Notes: generated from the sequence alone by a model not told the origin. 64,000 nucleotides of DNA from Croceitalea dokdonensis DOKDO 023 (GCF_001306415.1 NZ_LDJX01000003.1:124001-188000), one strand, 5' to 3'; counted from the first letter of the stretch, positions 35,256-44,984 are shown. Numbers and translations are program-made.

Positions 35256-35408
35256 AGGATACAAAAATAGGGCAGCACGTGGTATTGCTCAATTTTCTTT
35301 GCGGTTTTGGTGCTAAATGTTTCTTAAAAGCCCAAGGCAAATAAAGGCTATGGTTTTGTAAGCAGCTATAAACGCTTACTTTTGTCGGCTTACAGGAAAG
35401 AATTTAGA

Positions 35409-36764
35409 ATGAATCCGATAGTTATACAGGTCATACAGTTTTTTTTAAGCCTCTCTTTATTGATCGTTTTGCATGAGCTTGGGCATTTTATACCTGCCAA
35501 GTACTTTAAGACCAGGGTAGAAAAGTTTTACCTCTTTTTCGATGTTAAATTTTCCCTCTTTAAAAAGAAAATTGGAGAAACGGAATATGGGATAGGTTGG
35601 CTGCCGCTGGGAGGTTATGTAAAAATATCCGGGATGATTGATGAGAGCATGGATACCGAAGCCATGAAAGAGGAACCAAAGCCCTGGGAGTTTAGGAGCA
35701 AGCCAGCTTGGCAACGATTGATCATAATGTTGGGCGGGGTAACGGTAAACTTTGTCCTTGCAGTGATCATTTATATTGGTATGGCCTACCAATACGGGGA
35801 TGAATTTATTCCAATGGAAAGCTTAAAAGATGGGGTTTGGGTGTTGGAGAAAAACATCGGGGATAAAGCAGGCATTAAAACAGGGGATAAGATTCTGGCC
35901 ATTGATGGCAAGAAAATAGAAACCTTTAGCAGCGTGTACCTGGAATTGGTGAACGGGAACGTGGTCACTATTGAAAGGGACGGACAGCGGATGGATATGC
36001 AAATGCCGGTTGATTTTATTGAAACCTTGATCGAGGATGAAGATAAGGTACGGTTCTTGTATCCCAGGGTCCCCTTTATTATTGGCGAGGTGCCGGAAGA
36101 TTCGCATAATTACACATCTGGTCTACAGCCAGAGGATAAGGTCACCAAAATTGGTGGCCAGCCGATTACCTATTACGATGAATATGATGAGATTATTAAA
36201 AAATATAAGGGAGGTGAGGTAGATTTTACTGTAGTAAGTCCCAATGGGCAAACCAAAAATATTCCCATTAAGGTAAATGATTCTGCCAAAGTAGGCATTA
36301 GGGCGGGCATTCCAAATTTATTTGATTTAGCCGAAACAGGTACGGTGGACATAGAGACCACAAAATATACTTTCGCGGAGGCCATTCCGGCAGGCATTAA
36401 CAAGGGGGTTGCCACCTTGACCAGCTATGTAAAGCAATTAAAAAAGATTTTTAATCCGTCTACCGGGGCATACAAAGGGGTAGGTGGTTTTGCCGCCATA
36501 GGGAAAATGTTTCCAGATACTTGGAATTGGGCCGCTTTTTGGTCTACCACGGCGTTAATATCCATTATTTTGGCCTTTATGAACATATTACCCATTCCGG
36601 CATTGGATGGGGGGCATGTCATGTTTTTGTTGTACGAGATGGTGTCTGGCCGTAAGCCCAGCGACAAGTTTATGGAGTACGCCCAGATGGCCGGATTTTT
36701 TATTTTGATCGCCCTGTTGCTCTTTGCCAATGGCAATGATGTCTACAAAGCTATTTTTAAATAA
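35409..36764 (+). CDS. rseP: RIP metalloprotease RseP (site-2 protease)
   Basis: This 451-aa inner-membrane zinc protease cuts anti-sigma factors within the membrane. The zinc-binding HELGH is at residues 22-26 in the first helix, two PDZ domains fill the middle (GIKTGDKILAIDGKKIETF and GLQPEDKVTKIGGQPITYY), and NILPIPALDGGHV near the C-terminus supplies the third ligand region. I chose the ATG at 35409, directly before the first membrane helix. It lies upstream of the tRNA-Asn promoter. Confidence 0.95.
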   Translation: MNPIVIQVIQFFLSLSLLIVLHELGHFIPAKYFKTRVEKFYLFFDVKFSLFKKKIGETEYGIGWLPLGGYVKISGMIDESMDTEAMKEEPKPWEFRSKPAWQRLIIMLGGVTVNFVLAVIIYIGMAYQYGDEFIPMESLKDGVWVLEKNIGDKAGIKTGDKILAIDGKKIETFSSVYLELVNGNVVTIERDGQRMDMQMPVDFIETLIEDEDKVRFLYPRVPFIIGEVPEDSHNYTSGLQPEDKVTKIGGQPITYYDEYDEIIKKYKGGEVDFTVVSPNGQTKNIPIKVNDSAKVGIRAGIPNLFDLAETGTVDIETTKYTFAEAIPAGINKGVATLTSYVKQLKKIFNPSTGAYKGVGGFAAIGKMFPDTWNWAAFWSTTALISIILAFMNILPIPALDGGHVMFLLYEMVSGRKPSDKFMEYAQMAGFFILIALLLFANGNDVYKAIFK

Positions 36765-36780
36765 AATGATTGATTTTTTC

Positions 36781-36812
36781 TTTGCGGTGTGTCAAAGAAA
36801 AATTTATATTTG
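36781..36812 (+). promoter_or_regulatory. Bacteroidetes promoter for the tRNA-Asn transcript
   Basis: TTTG (36781-36784), 20 bases, then TATATTTG (36805-36812) matches the -33/-7 pattern of this phylum. Transcription would begin near 36819, reading first the palindrome-split tRNA-like fragment, then tRNA-Asn. Confidence 0.75.
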
Positions 36813-36830
36813 CAGCCGCTTTGGATAAAT

Positions 36831-36865
36831 TCCTCCTTACCTGCCTGCCGGCAGGCAGGGCTCAG
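36831..36865 (+). repeat. tRNA-Asn 5' fragment split by a 20-bp palindrome
   Basis: TCCTCCTTA (36831-36839) and GCTCAG (36860-36865) are exactly the first 15 bases of the tRNA-Asn at 36940. Between them is a perfect 20-bp palindrome, CCTGCCTGCCGGCAGGCAGG (36840-36859). After GCTCAG the match ends; AACTGAGC follows and forms a second small hairpin. Confidence 0.7.
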
Positions 36866-36939
36866 AACTGAGCTTCTACCGTAAACCGGCAAAAAGTAAT
36901 GGAGTTAGGTCATAAAAGGCCTTACAAATAGAGTAATAT

Positions 36940-37013
36940 TCCTCCTTAGCTCAGTTGGTTAGAGCATCTGACTGTTAATCAGAGGGTCCTTGGTTCGAGC
37001 CCAAGAGGGGGAG
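36940..37013 (+). tRNA. tRNA-Asn (GTT)
   Basis: The cloverleaf folds well: the acceptor pairs 36940-36946 with 37006-37012, the anticodon stem pairs TCTGA (36967-36971) with TCAGA (36979-36983), and the T stem pairs CTTGG (36989-36993) with CCAAG (37001-37005) around TTCGAGC. The anticodon GTT is at 36974-36976. The CCA end is not encoded. A terminator follows. Confidence 0.97.
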
Positions 37014-37025
37014 CAGCAACAGCAA

Positions 37026-37060
37026 GGCTTCAGAGAAATTCATACTCTGGAGCCTTTTTT
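37026..37060 (+). terminator. rho-independent terminator after tRNA-Asn
   Basis: GGCTTCAGAG (37026-37035) pairs with CTCTGGAGCC (37045-37054), with one G-T pair, around 9 bases and is followed by six T (37055-37060). Confidence 0.88.
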
Positions 37061-37071
37061 ATTTGCACGCA
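37061..37071 (+). repeat. candidate left attachment-type repeat (ATTTGCACGCA)
   Basis: These eleven bases lie just after the tRNA terminator and recur next to the integrase start at about 60327-60349, there in tandem (TTTGCACGCAA twice). The shared word may mark an integrase-binding or crossover site. The match is short, so this is tentative. Confidence 0.4.
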
Positions 37072-37341
37072 GATTGATAAAATTTTTATTTAGGGTCAAA
37101 CTTTAACATTTCAGTCTACATTTATCCAGAATAACCAGCTATTTGTCCCATTTCTTACCTGAATACTTAGCGCATGGATCCTATTTCAATTTTATAGTAT
37201 TCGGGAAGATAAGCGTAAAATAAAATTGAAATAGGGCGCTCCTACAAATTTTAGTTTTATTCCTTTTCTCTTTACTGGTATTTTGCGAATACCAATAAGA
37301 ACCAATTGAGTTCAAAAATTATTTAGTAAAAAACACTGTTC

Positions 37342-37790
37342 AAAATTCAACAAAGAGGCACAAATATTATTTTTTGCGACAAAATTCTCCATTGTTTACA
37401 GGGGTTTTCTCTCCTTTTGTCGCAATTACTAAAAATCACATTCGGTTTATTTCATAATTAAATGATATTCATTTACTTAAATAGAGAAACATCGCTTTAG
37501 CGTGTTACCCTCTTGCTTTACATTCTTCGTCCTGCAAGCAGGACAGAATTTATAAACATAAAGTGCCTTTCACGTCAATCATATTGAACCAAAACAGTCA
37601 AAATTTCATTGACTTATAATTTTTAGAGAAAATCACATTATGAAATTATTATATAAACCTATTTACTATTAATTAAAATCAAAATATGATAAGAAACAGA
37701 ATATGCGTTTCAAACCATCCAATAAAAGGTGAATTAACGAAACTAATAAAAGAGACCACAAATGGGATTTTTAAAGAAATGGCCTTTTTC
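37342..37790 (+). repeat. left copy of the approx. 450-bp hairpin-rich direct repeat
   Basis: The first 93 bases match the right copy (from 60460) with one change; identity then falls but stays clear for another 350 bases. It has an 11-bp inverted repeat (TTGCGACAAAA at 37374-37384, TTTTGTCGCAA at 37415-37425), a hairpin around CGCTTTAGCG (37494-37503) and GTCCTGCAAGCAGGAC (37529-37544). A 63-codon frame at 37686-37877 is not conserved in the other copy, so I do not call it a gene. Confidence 0.8.
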
Positions 37791-38042
37791 CCTTATGAAA
37801 CTGTCTTATTAATCGGCCCTGTTAATCCATTTCAATTGAACAGTTGCACTCATCTTTACTTTCTACAATTGCACTAGACCGATTTTCTAAAATATGAGAT
37901 GAGGGTAATTACGGTTCTTTTTGGCAACAAACAAAATCCATTTATCTTTCATTGGTTATACACTAAAAAATAGAGTCATAAGTATTCAAGACTGAAGTTA
38001 GATTAGGCAACTTCGTAAATTTAGTTACATTTGAGTAAAATA
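37791..38042. other. AT-rich region between the left repeat and the ilv leader
   Basis: No gene or hairpin is supported. It probably holds the promoter of the ilv leader. Confidence 0.4.
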
Positions 38043-38093
38043 ATGAGAAATTCTAAAGACATAAAAACAGTTATTAGTATTCCCAATTGTTAA
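38043..38093 (+). CDS. candidate ilv leader peptide
   Basis: A 16-codon frame, MRNSKDIKTVISIPNC, holds four branched-chain codons (three Ile, one Val) in a small peptide and ends 27 bases before a terminator hairpin. This is the layout of a transcription attenuator. It is weak evidence taken alone; the terminators and the ilvB gene downstream support it. Confidence 0.4.
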   Translation: MRNSKDIKTVISIPNC

Positions 38094-38120
38094 ACTAGGG
38101 AATGATATTTATTTATAAAA

Positions 38121-38151
38121 AAAAGGCCATCCCAACAGGGTGGCCTTTTTG
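38121..38151 (+). terminator. first leader terminator/attenuator
   Basis: GGCCA-T-CCC (38125-38133) pairs with GGG-TGGCC (38138-38145) with one bulged T around AACA, followed by T5. It lies 150 bases before ilvB. Confidence 0.75.
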
Positions 38152-38241
38152 TTTTGAATAAAGAAAATGCAAAAAACACAAATTAATATCATTATAATTT
38201 TTAATTCCGAATAACGGATTACACCTTATTGTTACAACATA

Positions 38242-38269
38242 GGCCACTCCAAAAAGGGTGGCTTTTTTT
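38242..38269 (+). terminator. second leader terminator/attenuator
   Basis: GCCAC (38243-38247) pairs with GTGGC (38258-38262), followed by seven T, 16 bases before the ilvB start. It resembles the first hairpin (both read GGCCA-like and GGGTGGC), so the two probably arose by duplication. Confidence 0.75.
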
Positions 38270-38284
38270 ATTTAATACTGACAA

Positions 38285-39801
38285 ATGGAAGAAACAAAGA
38301 CATTATTTGAATCCAAATTGAGAACTCCAATGCAGATGAGTGGAGCCGAATCGGTAGTCCACAGCTTAATAGCAGAGAAGGTCACTACTTTGTTTGGCTA
38401 CCCAGGTGGAGCAATCATGCCTGTTTATGACGAACTTTTTAAATATGATAACAAATTAAAACACATACTCTGTCGTCATGAACAAGGGGCCATACATGCG
38501 GCTCAAGGTTTTGCGAGGGTCAAAAACGGTGTTGGTGTGGTTCTAGCAACCTCAGGGCCTGGAGCAACCAATTTATTGACGGGTATCACCGACGCTCAGA
38601 TAGATTCCACAGCATTGGTATGCATTACTGGTCAGGTAGATAGTAAACTTCTTGGTTCGGACGCCTTCCAAGAAACAGATATTATTTCGGCCTCTACCCC
38701 TTTGACCAAATGGAACTTCCAAATAACTAGAGCATCAGAAATCCCATCAATAATGGCCAGAGCATTTTATATCGCAAAATCAGGGCGTCCTGGCCCCGTT
38801 TTAATTGATATTACGAAAGATGCGCAATTTGAGCTTGCGCAATTCCATTATAAACCGTGCACAGCTTTGGACGGATTTGTTCCATACCCTAAAATTGAAA
38901 TGCAAAATATCCGTGCGGCCGCAGAACGTATAAACTCAGCAAAGAGGCCTCTCGTAGTATGGGGGCAGGGAATCCTATTGGGTAATGCCGAATCGGAATT
39001 CAAAGCCTTTGTTGATAAATCGGGGATACCTTCGGCATCGACTATAATGGGAGCGTCCGCACTTCCTACGGCACATCCGTTGAATATGGGTATGCTGGGT
39101 ATGCACGGTAATTACGCACCTAATGTTTTGACCAATGAATGTGATGTTCTTATTGCCTTAGGTATGCGTTTTGATGATAGGGTCACCGGAAACCTAGAAT
39201 CATACGCTAAGGACGCTACCGTGATTCACTTTGAAATTGATTCCGCCGAATTGAACAAGAATGTCATCGCGGATATTCCGGTTCTTGGTAATGTTAAGGA
39301 GTCTTTGCATAAAATCCTCCCTTTAATTCAAGAAAAGGAATATCCTGCTTGGTACAAGAGATTCGCGGATAAAAAATCAATTGAATTCAAGGAGATTATC
39401 AATTACGATTTAAACCCTAGTAAGGAAGAATTAACCATGGCAGAAGTGTTGGAAACCATCAATAAGGCGACTGGCCAAGAAGCTATAATTGTATCGGATG
39501 TAGGTCAACATCAAATGGTATCATGTCGTTACGGAAGCTATAAAAATTCGCGTAGCCATATTACCTCAGGGGGCCTGGGCACGATGGGTTTTTCCCTTCC
39601 CTCAGCTATTGGGGCGAAATTAGGGAGTCCACAACGAGAAGTGGTGGCAGTAATTGGAGATGGTGGATTTCAGATGACGCTTCAGGAGTTAGGCACCATT
39701 TTCAATATAGGATTGCCGTAAAAATCGTAATTCTCAACAATAATTTTCTGGGAATGGTAAGGCAGTGGTAAGAAATGTTCTTTGATGGAAGGTATTCCAA
39801 A
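38285..39801 (+). pseudogene. ilvB: acetolactate synthase large subunit, truncated and frameshifted
   Basis: The first 478 residues are a good IlvB: a TPP-enzyme N-terminal domain (VTTLFGYPGGAIMPVYDEL, ATSGPGATNLLTGI), a central domain, and the C-terminal ThDP region with GLGTMGFSLPSAIGAKLG and VVAVIGDGGFQMT. After GLP at 39718 one base is missing, so the frame ends at a TAA (39719-39721). Read one base on, VKIVILNNNFLGMVRQW continues the family sequence, hits a TAA where Gln is expected (39769-39771), and runs to DGRYSK. There it joins ilvA. About 85 C-terminal residues are gone. It cannot make a full enzyme. Confidence 0.88.
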
Positions 39802-40965
39802 AAGTACGAAGCCAACATCTTTTTTAAAAGGGAAGACTTACAAGAAGTCCGTTCTTATAAAATAAGGGGAGCTTATAATAAGATGAGTTAATTGAGCCGT
39901 ACGGAAAAAAGAAAGGGGGTTATTTGCGCTTCAGCTGGCAATCATTCTCAAGGGGTGGCATATTCCTGTAAATCACTAGGTATAACCGGAACGATTTTCA
40001 TGCCGATAACCAGGCCCATTCAAAAAGTTGAACAGGTCAAAATGTTCGGTGAAAGCTTTGTGGAAGTTGTGCTTTACGGAGACACTTTTGATGATGCAAA
40101 GGCAAAGACTGTCAATGAAAGCAAAGATCAAGGCAAAGTTTTTGTGCACCCATTTGATGACCCTAGAATCATTGAAGGTCAAGCAACAGTCGGACTGGAG
40201 CTAACTGAGCAAGCGGACTTCCCGATTGACTACATATTCGTGCCAGTTGGAGGAGGTGGCTTAGTTGCTGGAATCTTGACCATACTAAAGCATTTATCAC
40301 CAAAAACAACTGTTATTGGGCTAGAACCAGAGGGAGCGGCTTCCATGCTACTTGCTATCGATAATGGCCATGTCTCATCCTTAAGTGACATAGATACGTT
40401 CGTGGATGGGGCTTCGGTAAAACAAGTAGGAGGACTAAACTTTTCTATATGTCATGGGCATCTTAAAGAATTGCTCAGTGTCCCCTCCGGTAAGGTAGCG
40501 AAAGAGGTAATTGAACTATATAATAGGGATGCAATGGTAATTGAACCAGCGGGGGTCCTGTCAGTTTCTGCGCTGGATTACTATAGGGATATCATTAAGG
40601 AGAAGAATGTGGCCTGCATTCTCAGCGGGGGTAACAATGACATTTCAAGGACACCTGAATTCAGTGAACGAGCATTATTATTTGAGAACCTCAAACACTA
40701 TTTCTTGGTGAATTTCCCCCAAAGGGCAGGTGCTCTGAGGGAATTTGTAATTAAAATCCTCGGGCCTAATGATGATATTACATTTTTTCAGTTTATTAAG
40801 AAGAATAATAGTAGTAGAGCCATAGCCGTGGTGGGAGTGGAATTAAAATCCGTTGAAGATTTACAACCTCTCATACATAGAAAAAAACTACACGGCTTCT
40901 ACAGTGACCATCTGAATGGGAAGCCGGAACTTTTGAAGTCTTTGGTTTGGACAAGTCTTTTGTAA
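39802..40965 (+). pseudogene. ilvA: threonine dehydratase, N-terminally truncated
   Basis: From [20 protein letters not shown] the frame is IlvA without its first approx. 40 residues. The PLP lysine (SYKIRGA, codon 39859-39861) lies upstream of a TAA (39889-39891) that stands where Gln is expected, so the open 357-codon frame starting with TTG at 39892 lacks it. The rest is intact: CASAGNHSQGVAYSCKSLG, the glycine loop VGGGGLVAG and a C-terminal ACT-like regulatory part with FPQRAGALREFV. A free-standing product would be inactive. Confidence 0.85.
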
Positions 40966-41243
40966 TAATGAATTACAACCGATAAAGTTCTTAATAGTAA
41001 TGAGTTCTTACAAGTGGTTTTCAAAATTTAAAATCTTCATTTTTTTTAAGAAACTAGTCAACATTCAATATCCAAGATTTACAATCTAACTTTCCAGCAA
41101 TCCATATTCTTAATCATCTTTTACAATTCAATGGAATCTTAAAGGTTTCAAAAAAGATTTTAAATCTGGAATGGTAATTACAGCGGTTATTAATTACAAA
41201 GGTTATTCTAAAGGCAGTCGACATGTGAATTGATAAAATGGAA

Positions 41244-41274
41244 TTTTGACATAAGAGAATAATTTATATTTTTG
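41244..41274 (+). promoter_or_regulatory. Bacteroidetes promoter of the CocE-type hydrolase gene
   Basis: TTTTG (41244-41248), 18 bases, TATTTTTG (41267-41274). The TetR gene at 44985 has the same pair with the same spacing. Confidence 0.75.
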
Positions 41275-41290
41275 AGTGAATGTTCATTCA
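41273..41290. promoter_or_regulatory. TetR operator, first copy
   Basis: TGAGTGA-ATGT-TCATTCA is 6 of 7 symmetric and begins in the last two bases of the -7 box. It matches the site at 44960-44977 in 15 of 18 bases. The TetR at 44985 probably represses here. Confidence 0.7.
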
Positions 41291-41304
41291 TTAATTAGAA
41301 AGCA

Positions 41305-43245
41305 ATGAAAACAATTAATAATCCAATAATCATCCTTCTATTCCTCTTCGCTATTCATTTTCTAGCTGCGAATACTAACGAATACGTGCTCCCAAGAGAG
41401 ATAATATCTGATTCCATAATTCCTTTTTATAAAGGCCCATACAAAGTACGCGTGGAGCGCAGCCATTTTATCAAAATGCGAGATGGGGCGCGACTTTCTA
41501 CCGATTTGTATTTTCCAGTGGATTACGAAGGAAAGCTTCCAGTTATCTTGGAGCGTACCCCCTATGACAAGGCCAATAGAAGAATAGCCGACCCAGAGGC
41601 ACCTATTACCATGAATAATCAGGCTTATTATTACGCGAGTCATGGTTTTGTGTTTGCAGTACAAGATAGAAGAGGCAAGTTTGAATCTGAAGGAGATTAC
41701 ACTATTGGCTATGGAGATGTTAACGATGCATACGATACCTTAGAATGGTTCGAAAAGCAAGACTGGTTTAACGGTAATGTTGGAATGATTGGTTGTTCTA
41801 TTCCAGGGGGCAACGTAATCAAAGCTGGCATGAGCCAACATAAATCTCTAAAAGGTCTGGTACCTCAGTCAGCAGGTTTTGGGCACGGTACGGCCGGAGG
41901 CACTATGGCAAGGGGCTTTTTACGTGGAGGGGTTCAGAATATGTGGATGCCACTTTGGACTCATGGTTTTGGGTCCAAACTGTTTTATCGCCCATCAAAA
42001 CGATTAAATCGAGAAGAGTATCTCAAAGTAGCAGATAGATTTGATTTTAGACCAAACGTCAATGATTTAGTGGAATATATGGATCTTACCACCGGTGCTT
42101 TTACAAAAAAAGGCTTGGAGACCATTATGCACCTCCCGTTGGTTGAGATAGATGACCTTATGGGCTCCCCACCATCTGATTGGGACAATTTAATATCCAA
42201 ACCACCTATGGACCCCTGGTGGCTGGCCGGCGATTATCTCGAGGACGAGGATGCAGTTAGCGGAGGAGCCTTGCACGTTAACTCATGGCACGATTACAGT
42301 GTCCATGAAACTATGCTTCAATTTGAACATTTTTCGAAAAAAGGTAAAACTGAATGGGATAGAGAAAATCAATACGCAATCATTGGACCGTTGGGACATT
42401 GCAGACTTGAAAATCTCACTTCAAACACTATTAATGTTGATAGGGAATTGGGTGATGCCAGATTTGATGCCTGGGGTACGTATCTTAAATGGTGGGATTA
42501 TACCTTAAAAGGCAACAAGGATGCTTTTGAAGGGACTCCAAAAATCCAGTATTTTTTACCCGGGGCCAATGAATGGCGTTCCTCGGACGAATGGCCAATT
42601 GCCGGAACTGTTCCAACAAAACTCTACCTTTCAAGTAACGGGAGCGCCAATACCCGTCTTGGTGATGGAAGCTTAAATTGGGAAAAAGCAAAAAGTGATG
42701 AAATAGATGAATATGAATATGACCCTTCAAATCCAGTTGGAAACTTTGAAGAAGCTGTAAACCAGGGCTCATCGGATATGTCAGAATTAGAATTACGCAA
42801 AGATATACTGGTCTATTCTACATCGCCTTTAGAAGAAGATATCGAAATGACAGGAAAAATTCGAGCTAAAATTTGGGTATCTACCAATGTACCGGATACC
42901 GATTTGGCCTTAAAGTTGGTAGATGTATATCCCGATGGTCGCGCTTATGCCATAAAAGAAACGTATTTACGATTACGTTACCGAGATGGATATGATAAGA
43001 CCGTCATGATGGAACCTGGAAAAATATATCCCATTGAGCTTGGTACAATGACCAGTGCAAACCTTTTTAAGAAAGGCCACCAAATACGTATTGAAATTAC
43101 CAGTTCCAACTTCCCCACCTTCGCACGAAACTTAAATACGGGAGGTAACAATGCCACGGAAACTGAATTTCAGAAAGCTAACGTAAAAATTCTCCATGGT
43201 AAGAGACATCCATCACATATCGAATTACCGATAATTAAAAGATAA
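41305..43245 (+). CDS. CocE/NonD (S15, X-Pro dipeptidyl-peptidase-like) hydrolase, exported
   Basis: This 646-aa exported serine hydrolase has a signal peptide (to about residue 22), an alpha/beta hydrolase domain with MRDGARLSTDLYFP and GNVGMIGCSIPGGNVIKAG (nucleophile Ser in G-C-S-I-P-G), the later IGPLGHCRLE for the histidine, and a C-terminal jelly-roll domain (about 420-640). Family members cleave esters, amides and X-Pro peptides. It is first in the island cargo with its own promoter and operator. The substrate is unknown. Confidence 0.9.
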   Translation: MKTINNPIIILLFLFAIHFLAANTNEYVLPREIISDSIIPFYKGPYKVRVERSHFIKMRDGARLSTDLYFPVDYEGKLPVILERTPYDKANRRIADPEAPITMNNQAYYYASHGFVFAVQDRRGKFESEGDYTIGYGDVNDAYDTLEWFEKQDWFNGNVGMIGCSIPGGNVIKAGMSQHKSLKGLVPQSAGFGHGTAGGTMARGFLRGGVQNMWMPLWTHGFGSKLFYRPSKRLNREEYLKVADRFDFRPNVNDLVEYMDLTTGAFTKKGLETIMHLPLVEIDDLMGSPPSDWDNLISKPPMDPWWLAGDYLEDEDAVSGGALHVNSWHDYSVHETMLQFEHFSKKGKTEWDRENQYAIIGPLGHCRLENLTSNTINVDRELGDARFDAWGTYLKWWDYTLKGNKDAFEGTPKIQYFLPGANEWRSSDEWPIAGTVPTKLYLSSNGSANTRLGDGSLNWEKAKSDEIDEYEYDPSNPVGNFEEAVNQGSSDMSELELRKDILVYSTSPLEEDIEMTGKIRAKIWVSTNVPDTDLALKLVDVYPDGRAYAIKETYLRLRYRDGYDKTVMMEPGKIYPIELGTMTSANLFKKGHQIRIEITSSNFPTFARNLNTGGNNATETEFQKANVKILHGKRHPSHIELPIIKR

Positions 43246-43381
43246 AAAATTTCCCAAATGGAAAGCTGGGAATATGGATAATATGCTAACCAGAATGCTC
43301 TAATCACATAAACCAAAAATGAATATGACTAAGGTAAATGAGCATTTTTTTCATTTAAACTTTAAAAATTTAAATAGTATT

Positions 43382-44803
43382 ATGAGAATTTGGATTATCC
43401 TAATGTTAGCAATAGTAAGTCCAATTTTAAATTTTGCTCAGGCAAATCAGGAGGGGTTACAACTACATATTTCTCCCGCGGAACGCCTCTTAACGGATTC
43501 TGCCAAAGTCATCATTACAGGAGCGCCACCTGGAGCGGAGATTACACTCCTGGCAACTTTAAAGGATAACGGCGGACAGACGTGGTCATCAAGGGCTATT
43601 TATTATGCTAATCGTGATGGCTCAGTAGATTTATCAAAAGATGCTTCATTGGCCGGAACCTATCAGGGTGTGGACAACGAAGGTATTTTTTGGTCCATGC
43701 AGCCAGCAACTTTAGAAGAGCTGGGTAATATGGGTATGAGCGAACAAAATATTGACCACCCTCGTCGCATACCTGATTTTGATTCATGGAATGCTGCTTA
43801 TTCTACCTTCAAGAATGGCGTGGACATTGTGTTCAAAGCAAAAATCACAGGAGCAGTCGCTTCATCTTTTCCAAAAGTGGTGATAGGCAAACAACATATA
43901 CAGTGGGTGAAAAGAGGAGTGAAAAGGATAGAGATCAAGGAAGGTGGATTACGAGGTGTTTTGTACGAGGCTGGCGGAGAGGGTCCCCAGCCCATTGCGC
44001 TCGTGGTTACAGGTTCAGGAGGCGGAGCTTATGAAAACAAAGCTGCCGTATTGGCCTCCAATGGCATCACGGCCTTTGCTTTGGCACATTTCAATTATTC
44101 GGATAGGCCAAAAGAGTTAAAAAATATACCGTTGGAGTATTTTGAAAGTGCTTTGGATTGGTTATCCAAACGTTATGATTTGGAACGCATTGCCCTATTT
44201 GGTGACTCACGGGGTGGCGAGGGTGTCCTATTAATAGCCTCAACATTTCCCGACAAAGTTTCCGTAGTAGTGGCTGGGGTGCCTTCAAACGTGGTCTGGA
44301 GTGGCTATTATGGAGTTCCTTCGTGGACATTGGAAAATCAAGCTTTACCACATATCCCGTGGGATTTTAAATTAAGGGAAAGCGATATATCACCAAATTC
44401 CATGGAAGCGAGGGACTTATTCTTGAAAGGCATGACTTCATATGACTTCGATGACCCGCACTGGATTCCAGTCGAAAAAATTCAATCACCAATACTGCTT
44501 GTGTCTGGTGATGCAGATGCCATTTGGCCATCCAGTATAGCTTCTGAAAAAATAGTGGAGCGTCTTAAGAAAAGGAGATTCAATTTTCCGGTTGAACATC
44601 TGGAATACAAAGGTGCCGGTCATCAAGTTACATTTCCTATGTTGGTCAAAGGTAGATTGACACAGATGGAAGAAAAGAATAACATTTCATTGACCTTAGG
44701 GGGCACACCACAAGGCAACGCGAGGGCCCAAACAGATGCCTTCCAAAGAATATTGAGTTTCATCAAACATTATGCCAAAACAAATTCTTCCGTTAATGAG
44801 TGA
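43382..44803 (+). CDS. acyl-CoA thioester hydrolase/BAAT-like exported hydrolase
   Basis: This 473-aa protein has a signal peptide, a beta-rich N-terminal domain like the acyl-CoA thioesterase/bile-acid-CoA:amino acid N-acyltransferase family (LLTDSAKVIITGAPPGAEIT), and an alpha/beta hydrolase domain with ALFGDSRGGEGVLLIAS (Ser nucleophile; human BAAT has Cys here). The Asp and His lie in SGDADAIWP and GAGHQVTFP. The ATG at 43382 gives the signal peptide; an earlier ATG at 43319 would push it inward. The export signal makes a CoA substrate unlikely; an acyl ester or amide fits better. Confidence 0.85.
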   Translation: MRIWIILMLAIVSPILNFAQANQEGLQLHISPAERLLTDSAKVIITGAPPGAEITLLATLKDNGGQTWSSRAIYYANRDGSVDLSKDASLAGTYQGVDNEGIFWSMQPATLEELGNMGMSEQNIDHPRRIPDFDSWNAAYSTFKNGVDIVFKAKITGAVASSFPKVVIGKQHIQWVKRGVKRIEIKEGGLRGVLYEAGGEGPQPIALVVTGSGGGAYENKAAVLASNGITAFALAHFNYSDRPKELKNIPLEYFESALDWLSKRYDLERIALFGDSRGGEGVLLIASTFPDKVSVVVAGVPSNVVWSGYYGVPSWTLENQALPHIPWDFKLRESDISPNSMEARDLFLKGMTSYDFDDPHWIPVEKIQSPILLVSGDADAIWPSSIASEKIVERLKKRRFNFPVEHLEYKGAGHQVTFPMLVKGRLTQMEEKNNISLTLGGTPQGNARAQTDAFQRILSFIKHYAKTNSSVNE

Positions 44804-44930
44804 TAATTCATTTGAAATATCGTCAATATTGATTACGATAACTCCTTTATAAATGACGGATATACAGAATAGGGAGTTCAAGTTGAAAATTGGCAGAACA
44901 TATTGTAGATAGATGAATTTCTGATAAAAA

Positions 44931-44961
44931 TTTTGATATCCCAACATTTTTTTTATTTTTG
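44931..44961 (+). promoter_or_regulatory. promoter of the TetR gene
   Basis: TTTTG (44931-44935), 18 bases, TATTTTTG (44954-44961); the same layout as at 41244-41274. Confidence 0.75.
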
Positions 44962-44977
44962 AATGAATAGTCATTCA
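44960..44977. promoter_or_regulatory. TetR operator, second copy (autoregulatory)
   Basis: TGAATGA-ATAG-TCATTCA is a perfect 7-4-7 palindrome overlapping the -7 box by two bases and ending 7 bases before the ATG of the TetR gene. Confidence 0.8.
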
Positions 44978-44984
44978 ATAAAAG

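Noticed and set aside
37686-37877. 63-codon frame in the left direct repeat
   Set aside because: The right copy has a shifted frame and stops, so the sequence is not conserved as protein.
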